Shown: positions 27,355 to 35,794 of the stretch, piece by piece
Position numbering within the stretch: position 1 is the first letter of the stretch
How the letters are laid out: each line of letters opens with the position of its first letter
Assembly: GCA_002448235.1 (NCBI GenBank)
Contig: DIXF01000014.1
Location: 1 to 64,000, forward strand
Direction: 5' to 3'
Length of the DNA stretch: 64,000 nucleotides
Origin: Syntrophaceae bacterium UBA6087
GTDB taxonomy: Bacteria > Desulfobacterota > Desulfomonilia > UBA1062
Made by a program: the position numbers and the translations under genes
Notes under the pieces: model-generated
The model's database searches: none
The model's input: only the letters and a program-made list of their open reading frames with translations
Told to the model about the DNA's origin: nothing

Positions 27355-27963
27355 TTATCGGGGAATGTCCGCAGTATCTTTCCGTGCTGCGTCTGCGAAG
27401 AGCTGTGCGATGATGCGGCCGACATGGTTCATGTGTTCGCCGGCTTCTTCAGGAGTCCTGCCCGGGTGCTGCCTGAAGGTGATGAGCACGCCGTTCAGCG
27501 CGGCGAAGAATGCGTGGGAGAGCAGGCGCGGGTTCCCCTTGAGGCCTGCCTTTTCGAAGAGCCGGTCGAACTGGTCGAGCATGGAGCGCTCGATGGCATC
27601 GAGCCTGTCCCGAAGCGTGTCGTTGAGAGAGCCTTCGAGCATGAAATGCGTCATCATCTTGAAATACTGCTCGTGCTCGGTGAGAAAGGCAATGAACCGG
27701 TTCGCCCCTTCTTCAATAGAGCCTCTTCCGGGCGTACTTAAGAGAGCATCGAAGATCCCGGCGAGCTGCTCCGCGCCCCGGGAGAAGGCCTCGACGAACA
27801 GGTGCTGCTGGTCGGGGAAATAGCGGTAGATCAACGCCGGCGATATCCCTGCCTGTTTCGCGATATCCCTCATGCTGACCTTGCTGAACGGCTTTGAGGC
27901 AAAGACCTGCTCGGCGGCATCGATGATGGCGTTCCTCCTGGCCTCGCGCTGAATGTCCTTCAT
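27355..27963 (-). CDS. TetR-family transcriptional regulator
   Basis: A 202-residue repressor. The helix-turn-helix spans about residues 24-50 (MRDIAKQAGISPALIYRYFP), a textbook TetR N-terminus; the rest is the helical ligand domain. The ATG at 27963 is preferred over the further-extended frame because AAAGGGAG precedes it and family proteins start just before this helix. It converges on the acyl-CoA dehydrogenase, and the 23-bp palindrome in front of that gene is its probable operator; an acyl-CoA would be the natural inducer. No second palindrome was found at its own promoter. Confidence 0.85.
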   Translation of the reverse strand: MKDIQREARRNAIIDAAEQVFASKPFSKVSMRDIAKQAGISPALIYRYFPDQQHLFVEAFSRGAEQLAGIFDALLSTPGRGSIEEGANRFIAFLTEHEQYFKMMTHFMLEGSLNDTLRDRLDAIERSMLDQFDRLFEKAGLKGNPRLLSHAFFAALNGVLITFRQHPGRTPEEAGEHMNHVGRIIAQLFADAARKDTADIPR

Positions 27964-28171
27964 CCGTGCAGGGGCTCCCTTTCTACCGGTGTTTGTGCCA
28001 TTCAAGTTCTCCGTTCCGGCAAGGCCCGAGGAAATTATCCTTAAGTAAATTTCAGGCCGCCAGCTTCCAGTATTGATTGGAGAAAATACGTTCAAATGTC
28101 AAATCATGTTTTATGGAATAATTATTGGAGGGTTGTACCAGGGTTTAAATTCAGGATGATAAAGAAATGAA

Positions 28172-28258
28172 TGGTGCCGGGAACAGGACTTGAACCTGCA
28201 CGAGCTTGCACCCACAAGGTCCTGAACCTTGCGCGTCTGCCAATTCCGCCATCCCGGC
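28172..28258 (-). tRNA. tRNA-Leu (anticodon CAG)
   Basis: An 87-base class II tRNA with encoded CCA. The acceptor stem pairs GCCGGGA with TCCCGGC. The T arm reads GGTTCAAGTCC, a long variable arm is present, and the anticodon CAG lies at 28222-28224 in a loop flanked by AAGGT and the complementary ACCTT. Confidence 0.95.
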
Positions 28259-28333
28259 ACACTATGGAGCTTGAAAACCAAAAGCGATTCCCATATATAA
28301 TTTTGCACTACGGAAATGTCAAGGACGTATCTG

Positions 28334-29269
28334 ATGGAAGTGATATGGAATAACGAGGGGCTCGATCCAGCGAGATTCAAGCGCCCCGTGGTGACGATAG
28401 GCAACTTCGATGGCTGTCATATAGGGCATCAGAAGATTTTCGAAAGGGTGAAATCACATGCTGCACGGCTTGACGGCGTATCGGTCGTCTATACCTTTAC
28501 CCCTCATCCGGCCTCGGTGATAAAGGGCGTAACCCCCCAGCTGATCTTCACCGTGGAAGAAAAGATCGAGGCCGTCCGCTGCCTGGGCATGGATTATCTC
28601 GTCATTGCACCCTTTACCCGGGAGGTTGCGGATACCGACCCGGAGAAGTTTATCCGGGATACCGTCGTCACAAGGATCGGGGCGCAGGGGGTCGTGGTCG
28701 GACACGACTTCGCGTTCGGGAGAAAGGCCATGGGCGATATCCCGTTTCTGAAGCGCGTCGGGGCTCAGATGGGCTTCTTCGTGGAGTGCGTCGACCCGGT
28801 GAAGTCCGACGATGCGGTGATCTCCAGCTCCTATATCAGGAAGCTCATCCTCTCGGGGGATGTCGCCGGGGCAGGGAAGCTCATGAAGTTCCCCTTCCGC
28901 ATCCACGGGCCGGTGGTGCACGGCATGTCCCGGGGGAAAGGGCTCGGCTTTCCCACGGCGAACGTCCGGCCGGACAAAGAGCTCATCCCCGCCTACGGGG
29001 TGTATGCGGTGTATATTTATCTGAGAGACAGGAAGCTCGAAGGGGTGGTGAACATCGGCAACAACCCGACCTTCGGTGACATGGGCACCTCCATCGAGGC
29101 GTTTATTTTCGATCTGGACGAAGACATATACGGACAGGAGCTGACCGTAGAATTCATCGAGCATGTCCGCGGCGAGATCAAGTTCGCCGACAAGGAATAC
29201 CTCATCGAGCAGATCGGCGCGGATTGCCGCGCCGCCCGGGAGATCCTCAAAGCGAAGGGTACGGCGTGA
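28334..29269 (+). CDS. ribF: Bifunctional riboflavin kinase / FAD synthetase
   Basis: A 311-residue protein of the RibF type. The N-terminal nucleotidyltransferase has TIGNFDGCHIGHQKIF (the HxGH-like motif) and SSSYIRKLILSG; the C-terminal flavokinase has GKGLGFPTANV and VVNIGNNPTFG. It makes FMN from riboflavin and then FAD. The ATG at 28334 is preferred because AAGGA lies 8 bases upstream and RibF proteins begin M-x-V-I-x5-L. No FMN riboswitch is seen before it. The gene overlaps the metallophosphoesterase by 4 bases. Confidence 0.93.
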   Translation: MEVIWNNEGLDPARFKRPVVTIGNFDGCHIGHQKIFERVKSHAARLDGVSVVYTFTPHPASVIKGVTPQLIFTVEEKIEAVRCLGMDYLVIAPFTREVADTDPEKFIRDTVVTRIGAQGVVVGHDFAFGRKAMGDIPFLKRVGAQMGFFVECVDPVKSDDAVISSSYIRKLILSGDVAGAGKLMKFPFRIHGPVVHGMSRGKGLGFPTANVRPDKELIPAYGVYAVYIYLRDRKLEGVVNIGNNPTFGDMGTSIEAFIFDLDEDIYGQELTVEFIEHVRGEIKFADKEYLIEQIGADCRAAREILKAKGTA

Positions 29270-29970
29270 GGATCTTCGGCATCTCCGACCTGCACCTCTC
29301 TTTCCAGGTGAACAAGCCCATGGACGTATTCGGCGAGGTGTGGCAGGGCCATCCGGAGAAGATCAGGAAGGCCTGGACCGAAAGCGTCCGTTCCGATGAC
29401 GTGGTCCTGATTCCCGGCGATGTCTCCTGGGCCATGCGCCTCGACGAGGCCAGGGAAGACTTCGCTTTTCTCGACAGCCTTCCGGGCAGCAAGGTCATTC
29501 TCAAGGGCAACCATGACTACTGGTGGTCGAGCCTGAACAAGGTTAAGCAGTTTGTGCCCCCGACGGTCATCCCTCTGCAGAACTCATCCGTGGTATTCGG
29601 CGATATCGGTATCGCAGGCTCCCGGCTCTGGCTCGACCCCGGCCTCCAGCTCGAACATACCACCGAGGAAGACCGAAAGATCTGGGAGCGCGAGCTGGAC
29701 AGGCTTGCCATATCGTTGAAGACCCTTCCTCCGGGCTTGAAGACCAGGATCCTCATGACGCATTACCCCCCCATCTCGCTTGAAGGCAAACCGAGCAGGG
29801 CGGTCGAGATAGCTAAAGAGCTCGGGTGCGATATCTGGGTGTTCGGGCACATGCACCTCGGGACTCTCGACTATGCGGGATTCAACCGGACCGTTGACGC
29901 CACCCGGTTTGAATTCATTTCGGCCGATTACCTCAACTTTTGTCCCAAGTTTATCCTGGACGCAGGGTAG
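29266..29970 (+). CDS. Calcineurin-like metallophosphoesterase
   Basis: A 234-residue protein with all motifs of the family in order: SDLHLS (Asp8 and His10), PGDVSW, KGNHDYWW, MTHYPP and FGHMHLG, which together bind a dinuclear metal centre. It belongs to the small soluble group annotated as predicted phosphohydrolases; the substrate is not known. A GTG at 29266 overlaps the ribF stop (GTGA), with GAAGGG ahead, so the two are translationally coupled. Confidence 0.85.
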   Translation: MRIFGISDLHLSFQVNKPMDVFGEVWQGHPEKIRKAWTESVRSDDVVLIPGDVSWAMRLDEAREDFAFLDSLPGSKVILKGNHDYWWSSLNKVKQFVPPTVIPLQNSSVVFGDIGIAGSRLWLDPGLQLEHTTEEDRKIWERELDRLAISLKTLPPGLKTRILMTHYPPISLEGKPSRAVEIAKELGCDIWVFGHMHLGTLDYAGFNRTVDATRFEFISADYLNFCPKFILDAG

Positions 29971-29981
29971 AGGCACTTTTT

Positions 29982-30047
29982 GCTTGTATTCTATAGTGTT
30001 ATATGTGTATCTTAAGCTTGTATTCATATAATACCTATATACTATAG
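29982..30047 (+). promoter_or_regulatory. Promoter and repeat-rich control region of the GntR gene
   Basis: GCTTGTATTC occurs twice (29982-29991 and 30016-30025), and CTATAGT (29991-29997) is repeated inverted as ACTATAG (30041-30047). A perfect TATAAT lies at 30027-30032, and TTGTAT-16-TACTAT (30018-30045) is an alternative promoter. The arrangement suggests autoregulation by the GntR protein encoded next. Confidence 0.45.
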
Positions 30048-30065
30048 GAGGTTGAGGGGGATACT

Positions 30066-30815
30066 ATGATGAAGAAAACGAAACTCCCGGGTTTGTCCCG
30101 TATCGAAAAATCTCCGGATATCCCTACCTTGGTGATGAACCAGATCATCGAGCTCATCTCCCAGGGAAAGCTCAAAATAGGAGAAAAACTCCCTTCCGAG
30201 CAGGAGATGACCGAGCTTTTCGGCATCAGCCGGATCTCTCTGCGCGAGGCCATGAAGCTGCTGGAGGCAAAGGGATATATCGAGTCCAGGGACAGGAAAG
30301 GCAAATACGTCAGGTCCCTGACCGATAACGTGAAGTCTTCCATAGAAGACCTGATCTCCATCGACCACGAAAAGATCTGGGAGCTTCTCGCCGTACGGAG
30401 GCTCATCGACTCAGAGGCGGCGTATCTCGCTGCAAAGAATGCGGCCAAAGACCAGAAGAAGCGGTTCAACAAGCTCGTAGAGAGGATCGGGAGCATCGGT
30501 TCGGAAAACGTCCTTACCTCCAAGGAAGGAGGCAAGCTCTATTCCGACTTCTTCGACATCCTTGCGGATGCGACGCGGAACACCATCTTCGTCCACTTGA
30601 GGGAAAGTATCGCCCATGTGCTCACGGGTGCATTCCCCTACAGCAGGAAAAAGCTTTCGCGGGTGGATAACTGCTCGAACGAGATCGTGCAGCAGCTGAA
30701 CAGGATCATCGAAGCGATCGACCGGAAAGACCCTGACGCTGCCAAGGCGCTCACGATCGAGCACATCGATTATATCGAAAAGTCCCTGCGAAAGGCCCTG
30801 AAGGAAGACGAATAA
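30066..30815 (+). CDS. GntR-family regulator, FadR/FCD subfamily
   Basis: A 249-residue regulator. The winged helix occupies residues about 20-85 (KLPSEQEMTELFGISRISLR then AMKLLEAKGYIES), which is the GntR signature. The remaining helical FCD domain carries Asp/His residues that usually bind a metal and an organic-acid ligand (YSDFFDILADAT, HIDYIEKSL). Members often control sugar-acid, lactate or acyl-CoA use. No target operon is obvious beside it, so self-regulation through the upstream repeats is the only local clue. GAGGGGG sits 5 bases ahead of the ATG. Confidence 0.85.
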   Translation: MMKKTKLPGLSRIEKSPDIPTLVMNQIIELISQGKLKIGEKLPSEQEMTELFGISRISLREAMKLLEAKGYIESRDRKGKYVRSLTDNVKSSIEDLISIDHEKIWELLAVRRLIDSEAAYLAAKNAAKDQKKRFNKLVERIGSIGSENVLTSKEGGKLYSDFFDILADATRNTIFVHLRESIAHVLTGAFPYSRKKLSRVDNCSNEIVQQLNRIIEAIDRKDPDAAKALTIEHIDYIEKSLRKALKEDE

Positions 30816-30817
30816 AA

Positions 30818-30855
30818 CGTTTCCCTCTCTCCGGAAAAAGGGAGAGGGAGCGTTT
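30818..30855. terminator. Bidirectional hairpin terminator
   Basis: TCCCTCTC and GAGAGGGA pair across a 12-base loop, with AAACG/CGTTT extending the stem with mismatches. It lies between the convergent GntR and HAD genes; on the minus strand CGTTTTATT follows, giving a short T run. Confidence 0.55.
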
Positions 30856-31438
30856 ACCTCGAGCCTTCCCAGTCTATCATTGCCGAGATATCGTCCCAGC
30901 ATTTCACCACGGCGTACGAGTGGCCGTCCCGGTTCCAGGGCTGGTCGTAGACTATCGGCGTGATGCCTTCCTTTGCGATCAGGTGGCAGGTGTCGACCCT
31001 GTCTTCGACGAAGTATTTTACGCCCATGCTCTTCAGGATGGCGAGCTTTGCCGTGCTCTCGCCCGTCGCCTTGACCGTGAGCAGACCGGCGCCGATCTGG
31101 GGGATGTGCTTCTCGAACCAGCGGTGCACGGGCTCGCCGACGTGGCGCGCCGTAATCACGGAAAGGGGAGGGGCGGTCCTTGCCAGGCGTGCCAGCACGT
31201 CGGCAGCCCCGGTGTTCGGCTTCAGGTCGACCTCGTGGGGAAAGTTGGTGAGGGTTTCAAAGATCTGCGCGACGTGCGTATAATCCATTTTCACCACGCG
31301 CATGAAGTCGTATTCGGTGATGTCTTCATACTCGATATCGATGTTATACTCGGTCTTCGCCATCTCGACGAAGAGGCGGAAGGTATCCGCCACCACACCG
31401 TCGAAGTCGAAGGCAATCTCATGTGCCGGAATATGCAT
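30854..31438 (-). CDS. HAD-family 5'-nucleotidase-like phosphatase
   Basis: A 194-residue HAD-superfamily hydrolase. Motif I is FDFDGVVADT with the two catalytic Asp residues, motif II is SVITAR, and the motif III/IV region is KSMGVKYFVEDR with the acidic metal ligand. The helical cap between motifs I and II resembles the NT5C nucleotidase type. The ATG at 31438 is chosen because AAGGAA lies 7 bases upstream and motif I starts ten residues in; the open frame continues upstream without support. The substrate is unknown. Confidence 0.75.
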   Translation of the reverse strand: MHIPAHEIAFDFDGVVADTFRLFVEMAKTEYNIDIEYEDITEYDFMRVVKMDYTHVAQIFETLTNFPHEVDLKPNTGAADVLARLARTAPPLSVITARHVGEPVHRWFEKHIPQIGAGLLTVKATGESTAKLAILKSMGVKYFVEDRVDTCHLIAKEGITPIVYDQPWNRDGHSYAVVKCWDDISAMIDWEGSR

Positions 31439-31574
31439 GCATCGTTTCCTTTTTGAATAAATAATATCGTCCCGCCGTACCATGCCAAAAGACGAGAGCG
31501 TTACGCTATCCGGTCGAGTAAAATCATTCAAGAAAAAAATCGATCGTCCTGGACAAACCGGCCTGAAAAACCGA

Positions 31575-31602
31575 TTGACAAATGCCAAAGATACAGGATA
31601 AC
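31575..31602 (+). promoter_or_regulatory. Promoter of the tRNA-Val-thrS unit
   Basis: A perfect TTGACA, a 16-base spacer and GATAAC (four of six) precede the tRNA by 13 bases, a typical placement for a tRNA promoter. Confidence 0.65.
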
Positions 31603-31615
31603 GAAAGGCAGTCAC

Positions 31616-31690
31616 AGGCACGTAGCTCAGTGGGAGAGCACCACCTTGACACGGTGGGGGTCCGGGGTTCAAATCCCCGCGTGCCTACCA
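31616..31690 (+). tRNA. tRNA-Val (anticodon GAC)
   Basis: A 75-base tRNA with encoded CCA. The acceptor stem pairs AGGCACG with CGTGCCT; the anticodon stem CCACC/GGTGG encloses TTGACAC with GAC at 31648-31650; the T arm reads CGGGG-TTCAAAT-CCCCG. The thrS ATG lies 19 bases after the CCA. Confidence 0.95.
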
Positions 31691-31708
31691 TTTATTTATG
31701 GAGATTCT

Positions 31709-33595
31709 ATGCCTCAGATAACCGTTACCGTGGATGGCAGGAGCATTGCTGCGGAAGGATCCCTCGTCAAGGACGTCATCAAGAACAAACGCGCGGTAGC
31801 AGCGCGCGTAGACGGGACTCTGTCGGATCTGACGACCCCCCTTGCGAACGGCCAGACCATCGAGACGGTGGATGCGGACTCCGAAGAAGGCGTGCGCATC
31901 ATCCGCCATTCGGCCGCCCATATCATGGCCGAGGCGGTAAAAGAGCTGTTCCCTGACGCAAAGCCCACGATCGGGCCTGCGACCGAGGAGGGCTTCTATT
32001 ACGACTTTGACCGCTCAGAGAGCTTTTCCGCCGAAGACCTGGAGAAGATCGAGGCCCGGATGGAGGAGCTGATCGGGAAGAACGAGCCCTTCACCTGTAA
32101 AACGATGGGAAAGGACGAGGCCATAGCCTTTTTCAAAGACAAGGGCGAGCCGTACAAGGTCGAGATCATCTCCGACCTGGGCGACGAGGTCGATACGGTC
32201 ACGATCTACGAGCAGGGGTCCTTCGTGGATCTTTGCCGCGGGCCGCATGTCCCGACCACCGGGCACGTCAAGGCGGTCAAGCTCCTTTCGGTCGCCGGCG
32301 CATACTGGCGGGGCGACGAGAAGAACAAGATGCTCCAGCGCATTTACGGCACCGCCTTCAGCTCGGCCAAGGCGCTCAAGGAGTACCTGAATTTCCTCGA
32401 AGAGGCGCGGAAAAGAGACCACCGGAAGCTCGGGAAAGAGCTCGAGCTGTTCATGTTCTCCGAGGACGCGGGCCCGGGGCTGGTCATCTACATGCCCAAG
32501 GGCGGCAAGCTCAGGACGCTCATCGAGGACTTCGAGAAGAAGCTCCATTTCAGGCGGGGCTACGATATCGTTCTCGGCCCGAACATCCTGCGGGGAAGGC
32601 TCTGGGAGATCTCCGGGCACATGGAGAACTACAAGGACAACATGTATTTCACCGAGCTCGACGAGCAGGTCTACGGCATCAAGCCCATGAACTGCCTCTC
32701 GCATATCCTTATTTATAAGTCCAAGGTCCGTTCCTACCGCGACCTGCCCTTACGGTACTTCGAGCTGGGCAGCGTCACCCGGAACGAAAAGTCGGGCGTC
32801 ATCCACGGGCTGCTCCGCACCCGCCAGTTCACCCAGGACGACGCGCACATCTTCTGCAGTCCGGACCAGCTCATTGAAGAAATCACCGCCATCATCGACA
32901 TGGTGGCAGAGGTCATGGCCGTCTTCGGATTCTCCTACAGCATGGAGATCAGCACCCGGCCCGAGCAGTCCATGGGCTCGGACGAGATGTGGGAGCAGGC
33001 CACGAAAGCATTGAAGGACGCCCTTGATAAAAAAGGGCTTCCCTATGATATCAATGAAGGGGACGGAGCATTCTACGGCCCCAAGATCGATGTAAAGATC
33101 AAGGACGCCATCGGCAGGTCGTGGCAGTGCGCCACGATCCAGTGCGATTTCAACCTGCCCGAGCGCTTCGACATCCACTACATCGGAGCGGACGGCGAGA
33201 AGCACCGGCCGGTCATGCTCCACCGGGTGATCCTGGGCTCGCTCGAGCGCTTCATCGGTGTGCTCATCGAGCATTTCGCAGGCGCGTTCCCGGTCTGGAT
33301 TTCTCCGGTGCAGGCAGTAATAATGAATATCACCGATGCACAGGCGGATTACACCGAACAGGTTGCAGCGAAGCTGAGGGCCAATGATGTCCGCATCGAG
33401 GTCGATGCGAGGAACGAGAAGATCGGCTACAAGATCAGAGAGGCACGGCTGCAGAAGGTTCCGTATATGGTCGTGATCGGAGACAGGGAAAAGGAAGAGG
33501 GTACGATTACCGTGCGGGAGAGAAGCGGCGATCAGAAGACCATGGGGATCGACGATTTCATAAAAATCGTCAACGATGCACAGCCCGTGATCTAA
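31709..33595 (+). CDS. thrS: Threonyl-tRNA synthetase
   Basis: A 628-residue class II synthetase with full domain order: TGS domain (residues 1-62), editing domain with HSAAHIMAEA, catalytic core, and C-terminal anticodon-binding domain (WISPVQAVIMNITD onwards). Motif 2 is TRNEKSGVIHGLLR, and the zinc ligands are the Cys of MNCLSH, the His of FTQDDAHIFC and the His in VLIEHFAG. The usual MNCPGH has become MNCLSH; the metal Cys and His remain. The ATG at 31709 has GGAG just ahead. There is no gap for a separate promoter after tRNA-Val, so the two are probably cotranscribed. Confidence 0.95.
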   Translation: MPQITVTVDGRSIAAEGSLVKDVIKNKRAVAARVDGTLSDLTTPLANGQTIETVDADSEEGVRIIRHSAAHIMAEAVKELFPDAKPTIGPATEEGFYYDFDRSESFSAEDLEKIEARMEELIGKNEPFTCKTMGKDEAIAFFKDKGEPYKVEIISDLGDEVDTVTIYEQGSFVDLCRGPHVPTTGHVKAVKLLSVAGAYWRGDEKNKMLQRIYGTAFSSAKALKEYLNFLEEARKRDHRKLGKELELFMFSEDAGPGLVIYMPKGGKLRTLIEDFEKKLHFRRGYDIVLGPNILRGRLWEISGHMENYKDNMYFTELDEQVYGIKPMNCLSHILIYKSKVRSYRDLPLRYFELGSVTRNEKSGVIHGLLRTRQFTQDDAHIFCSPDQLIEEITAIIDMVAEVMAVFGFSYSMEISTRPEQSMGSDEMWEQATKALKDALDKKGLPYDINEGDGAFYGPKIDVKIKDAIGRSWQCATIQCDFNLPERFDIHYIGADGEKHRPVMLHRVILGSLERFIGVLIEHFAGAFPVWISPVQAVIMNITDAQADYTEQVAAKLRANDVRIEVDARNEKIGYKIREARLQKVPYMVVIGDREKEEGTITVRERSGDQKTMGIDDFIKIVNDAQPVI

Positions 33596-33601
33596 TCCGT
33601 A

Positions 33602-33631
33602 TTGACAATCGATACGTCTGTGGGTTACAAA
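33602..33631 (+). promoter_or_regulatory. Candidate infC promoter
   Basis: TTGACA (33602-33607), an 18-base spacer and TACAAA (33626-33631, four of six) lie between thrS and infC. It would allow the ribosomal-protein genes to be expressed apart from thrS. Confidence 0.45.
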
Positions 33632-33662
33632 GGCGCGTAATTTTAAAACTATGGAGGGCGTT

Positions 33663-34202
33663 ATAGCTAAGAACGGCTTTAAAAAAACTGGGAAAGACAA
33701 GGATACCATCAGGATAAATAACGCGATAATCTCTGACAGCGTTCGTGTTATATCGCCTGATGGAGAGCAATTGGGGATCATGACCGTGCCTACTGCGCTG
33801 GATCGGGCGCGTGATTTCGGAATGGACCTCGTTGAAATTGCTCCTAAGGCCACCCCTCCTGTCTGCCGCATCATGGAATACGGCAAGTTCAAGTACGAGA
33901 AGGCAAAGCGTGAAAGCGCCGCGAAAAAGAAGCAGACAGTAGTCGTTATCAAGGAAATTAAATTCAGGCCCAAGACCGACGAGCATGATTATCTGTTCAA
34001 GATGAATCATATCAAGCGGTTTTTGGAGGCCAAGAATAAAGTAAAGGTTGTTGTACGCTTCCGAGGACGGGAGATCATACACATGGACAAGGGAATGGAC
34101 ATGCTCCAGAAGATCAAGGCCGATCTGGCCGATCTCGCTGCTGTCGAGTCCGAACCCAAGGCCGAAGGCCGCACCATGATTATGATGCTCGCCCCGAAGT
34201 AG
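33663..34202 (+). CDS. infC: Translation initiation factor IF-3
   Basis: A 179-residue IF-3 with both domains: N-terminal (RINNAIISDSVRVISPDGEQ) and C-terminal (KEIKFRPKTDEHDYLFKMNH). It binds the 30S subunit and proofreads start codons. A strong GGAGGG at 33653-33658 lies too late to serve the in-frame ATG at 33651 but is 4-5 bases before an in-frame ATA at 33663, and the protein then begins x-AKNGF as IF-3 relatives do. A rare AUA start would allow the autocontrol known for E. coli infC, which uses AUU. If the ATG were used, four residues would be added. Confidence 0.93.
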   Translation: MAKNGFKKTGKDKDTIRINNAIISDSVRVISPDGEQLGIMTVPTALDRARDFGMDLVEIAPKATPPVCRIMEYGKFKYEKAKRESAAKKKQTVVVIKEIKFRPKTDEHDYLFKMNHIKRFLEAKNKVKVVVRFRGREIIHMDKGMDMLQKIKADLADLAAVESEPKAEGRTMIMMLAPK

Positions 34203-34218
34203 AAAAGAGGAGCAGGAC

Positions 34219-34413
34219 ATGAAACTCAAGACAAACAGGAGTGCGGCAAAGAGGTTCAGCGCTACCGGCGGCGGGAAGGTCAAGAGGAACAAGGCGTATG
34301 CGAGCCACCTTCTTTCGTCTAAGACAACGAAACAGAAACGCCATTTAAGAAAATCAACTCTGGTTGATTCAGCCAACTTGTGCGGCGTCAAGCGGATGTT
34401 GCCATATCTGTAA
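34219..34413 (+). CDS. rpmI: 50S ribosomal protein L35
   Basis: A 64-residue basic protein with the L35 signature MKLKTNRSAAKRFSATGGGK and KTTKQKRHLRK. It has a GAGGAG ribosome site and lies 16 bases after infC in the conserved infC-rpmI-rplT order. It is part of the large ribosomal subunit. Confidence 0.97.
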   Translation: MKLKTNRSAAKRFSATGGGKVKRNKAYASHLLSSKTTKQKRHLRKSTLVDSANLCGVKRMLPYL

Positions 34414-34425
34414 GGGGTTTAAGAA

Positions 34426-34773
34426 ATGCGAGTAAAACGTGGTAAGATAGGTGTCAGGAAGAAGAGAAAGCTGCACAAGCTCACCAAAGGTTATGTGGGC
34501 GGCAGGAGGAATCTGCTCAGGGCAGCGATGGAGACCCTGGATAAGGGCCTTGCATATGCATATCGCGACAGGCGGGTCAGAAAGCGCGAGTTCAGGACGC
34601 TCTGGATCGCCCGTATCAATGCCGCACTGCGGGAGAGGGGATATACCTATTCCCGGTTCATACATGCGCTCAGCACCAAGGGCGTGGATCTGGACAGGAA
34701 GGTGCTTGCAGACATCGCAGTCACCGATCCCAAGGGCTTCTCCTATATTGTCGAGGCTGCTCTTCAATCATAA
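34426..34773 (+). CDS. rplT: 50S ribosomal protein L20
   Basis: A 115-residue rRNA-binding assembly protein. The start MRVKRGKIGVRKKRKLHKL and the later LWIARINAALRERGYTYSRF are diagnostic. In other bacteria L20 also represses its own operon by binding the infC-rpmI mRNA; the gene order permits this here but I did not identify the RNA site. Confidence 0.97.
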   Translation: MRVKRGKIGVRKKRKLHKLTKGYVGGRRNLLRAAMETLDKGLAYAYRDRRVRKREFRTLWIARINAALRERGYTYSRFIHALSTKGVDLDRKVLADIAVTDPKGFSYIVEAALQS

Positions 34774-34776
34774 TAG

Positions 34777-35781
34777 ATGGAAACACAGCTGGAAGCCTTA
34801 AAGCAGACCTTTTGCGAAGAACTGGATTCCATACAGCGACCTGATGAGATTGAGCCCATGCGGGTCAAGTATCTGGGACGGAAGGGGGCTCTGACCTCCA
34901 TCCTCCGCCAGATGGGGGCTTTGTCCGCAGAAGAGAGACCCCGTATCGGAGCGTTGTCCAATGAATTGAAATCATTCATGGAAGACGCTCTTTCGCAAAA
35001 AATCGATGAGCTGAAAAAGGCTTCCTCAGGCCCATGCATCGATGTAACACTGCCCGGCAGGGCCCCCAGAAGAGGGGGAATCCACATCATCAATTCCGTG
35101 ATCCGCGAGCTCGAAGACATCTTCCTGAGCCTCGGATTCACCATTGCGTCAGGGCCCGAGGTGGAAGACGACTACCATAACTTCCAGGCGCTCAATATCC
35201 CCGAGCACCATCCCGCCAGAGACATGCAGGATACGTTCTACTTCCGGCAGGGCATCCTTCTGCGCACGCACACCTCGCCGGTTCAGATCAGGGTAATGGA
35301 GAAAAGCGGGCTGCCGGTGAGGATCATCGCGCCGGGCAAGGTGTACCGGTGCGATTCCGACGTGAGCCACACGCCCATGTTCCACCAGATCGAAGGCTTG
35401 TGGGTCGAGGAAGGCATCACCTTCGCCCATTTGAAAGGCGTGCTCTACGAGTTCATCCACCGGCTTTTCGGCAAGGACGTTCCCTTGCGCTTCCGGCCGT
35501 CGTTCTTCCCCTTCACCGAGCCGTCCGCCGAGGTGGACATCGGGTGCATCATCTGCAAGGGCAAGGGCTGCAGGGTCTGCAAGAATTCCGGCTGGCTCGA
35601 GATCCTGGGCTCCGGCATGGTGGATCCTGAAGTGTACAAGTACGTGAATATCGATGCCGAAGCCGTGACCGGCTTTGCGTTCGGCCTGGGCATCGAGAGG
35701 ATCGCCATGCTCAAGTACGGGATCGACGATATCCGTCAGTTCTTCGACAACGACCTTAGATTCCTCGGACAGTTCGCCTGA
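34777..35781 (+). CDS. pheS: Phenylalanyl-tRNA synthetase alpha subunit
   Basis: A 334-residue class II synthetase subunit. A coiled-coil arm fills the first 90 residues (YLGRKGALTSILRQM), then motif 2 (LLRTHTSPVQIRVM) and motif 3 (GFAFGLGIERIAMLKYGIDD, 20 residues). FRPSFFPFTEPSAEVDI is the Phe-binding stretch, and a CxxC-type pair occurs in CIICKGKGCRVCKNSG. It starts only 3 bases after rplT without its own strong ribosome site, so translation is probably coupled. With PheT it forms the alpha2-beta2 enzyme. Confidence 0.96.
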   Translation: METQLEALKQTFCEELDSIQRPDEIEPMRVKYLGRKGALTSILRQMGALSAEERPRIGALSNELKSFMEDALSQKIDELKKASSGPCIDVTLPGRAPRRGGIHIINSVIRELEDIFLSLGFTIASGPEVEDDYHNFQALNIPEHHPARDMQDTFYFRQGILLRTHTSPVQIRVMEKSGLPVRIIAPGKVYRCDSDVSHTPMFHQIEGLWVEEGITFAHLKGVLYEFIHRLFGKDVPLRFRPSFFPFTEPSAEVDIGCIICKGKGCRVCKNSGWLEILGSGMVDPEVYKYVNIDAEAVTGFAFGLGIERIAMLKYGIDDIRQFFDNDLRFLGQFA

Positions 35782-35794
35782 CAGAAGGAAAGCC

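Noticed and set aside
27336..27357. TAAGAG/CTCTTA hairpin between the acyl-CoA dehydrogenase and TetR genes
   Set aside because: A 6-bp AT-rich stem with a 10-base loop and no T tract; too weak to call a terminator.
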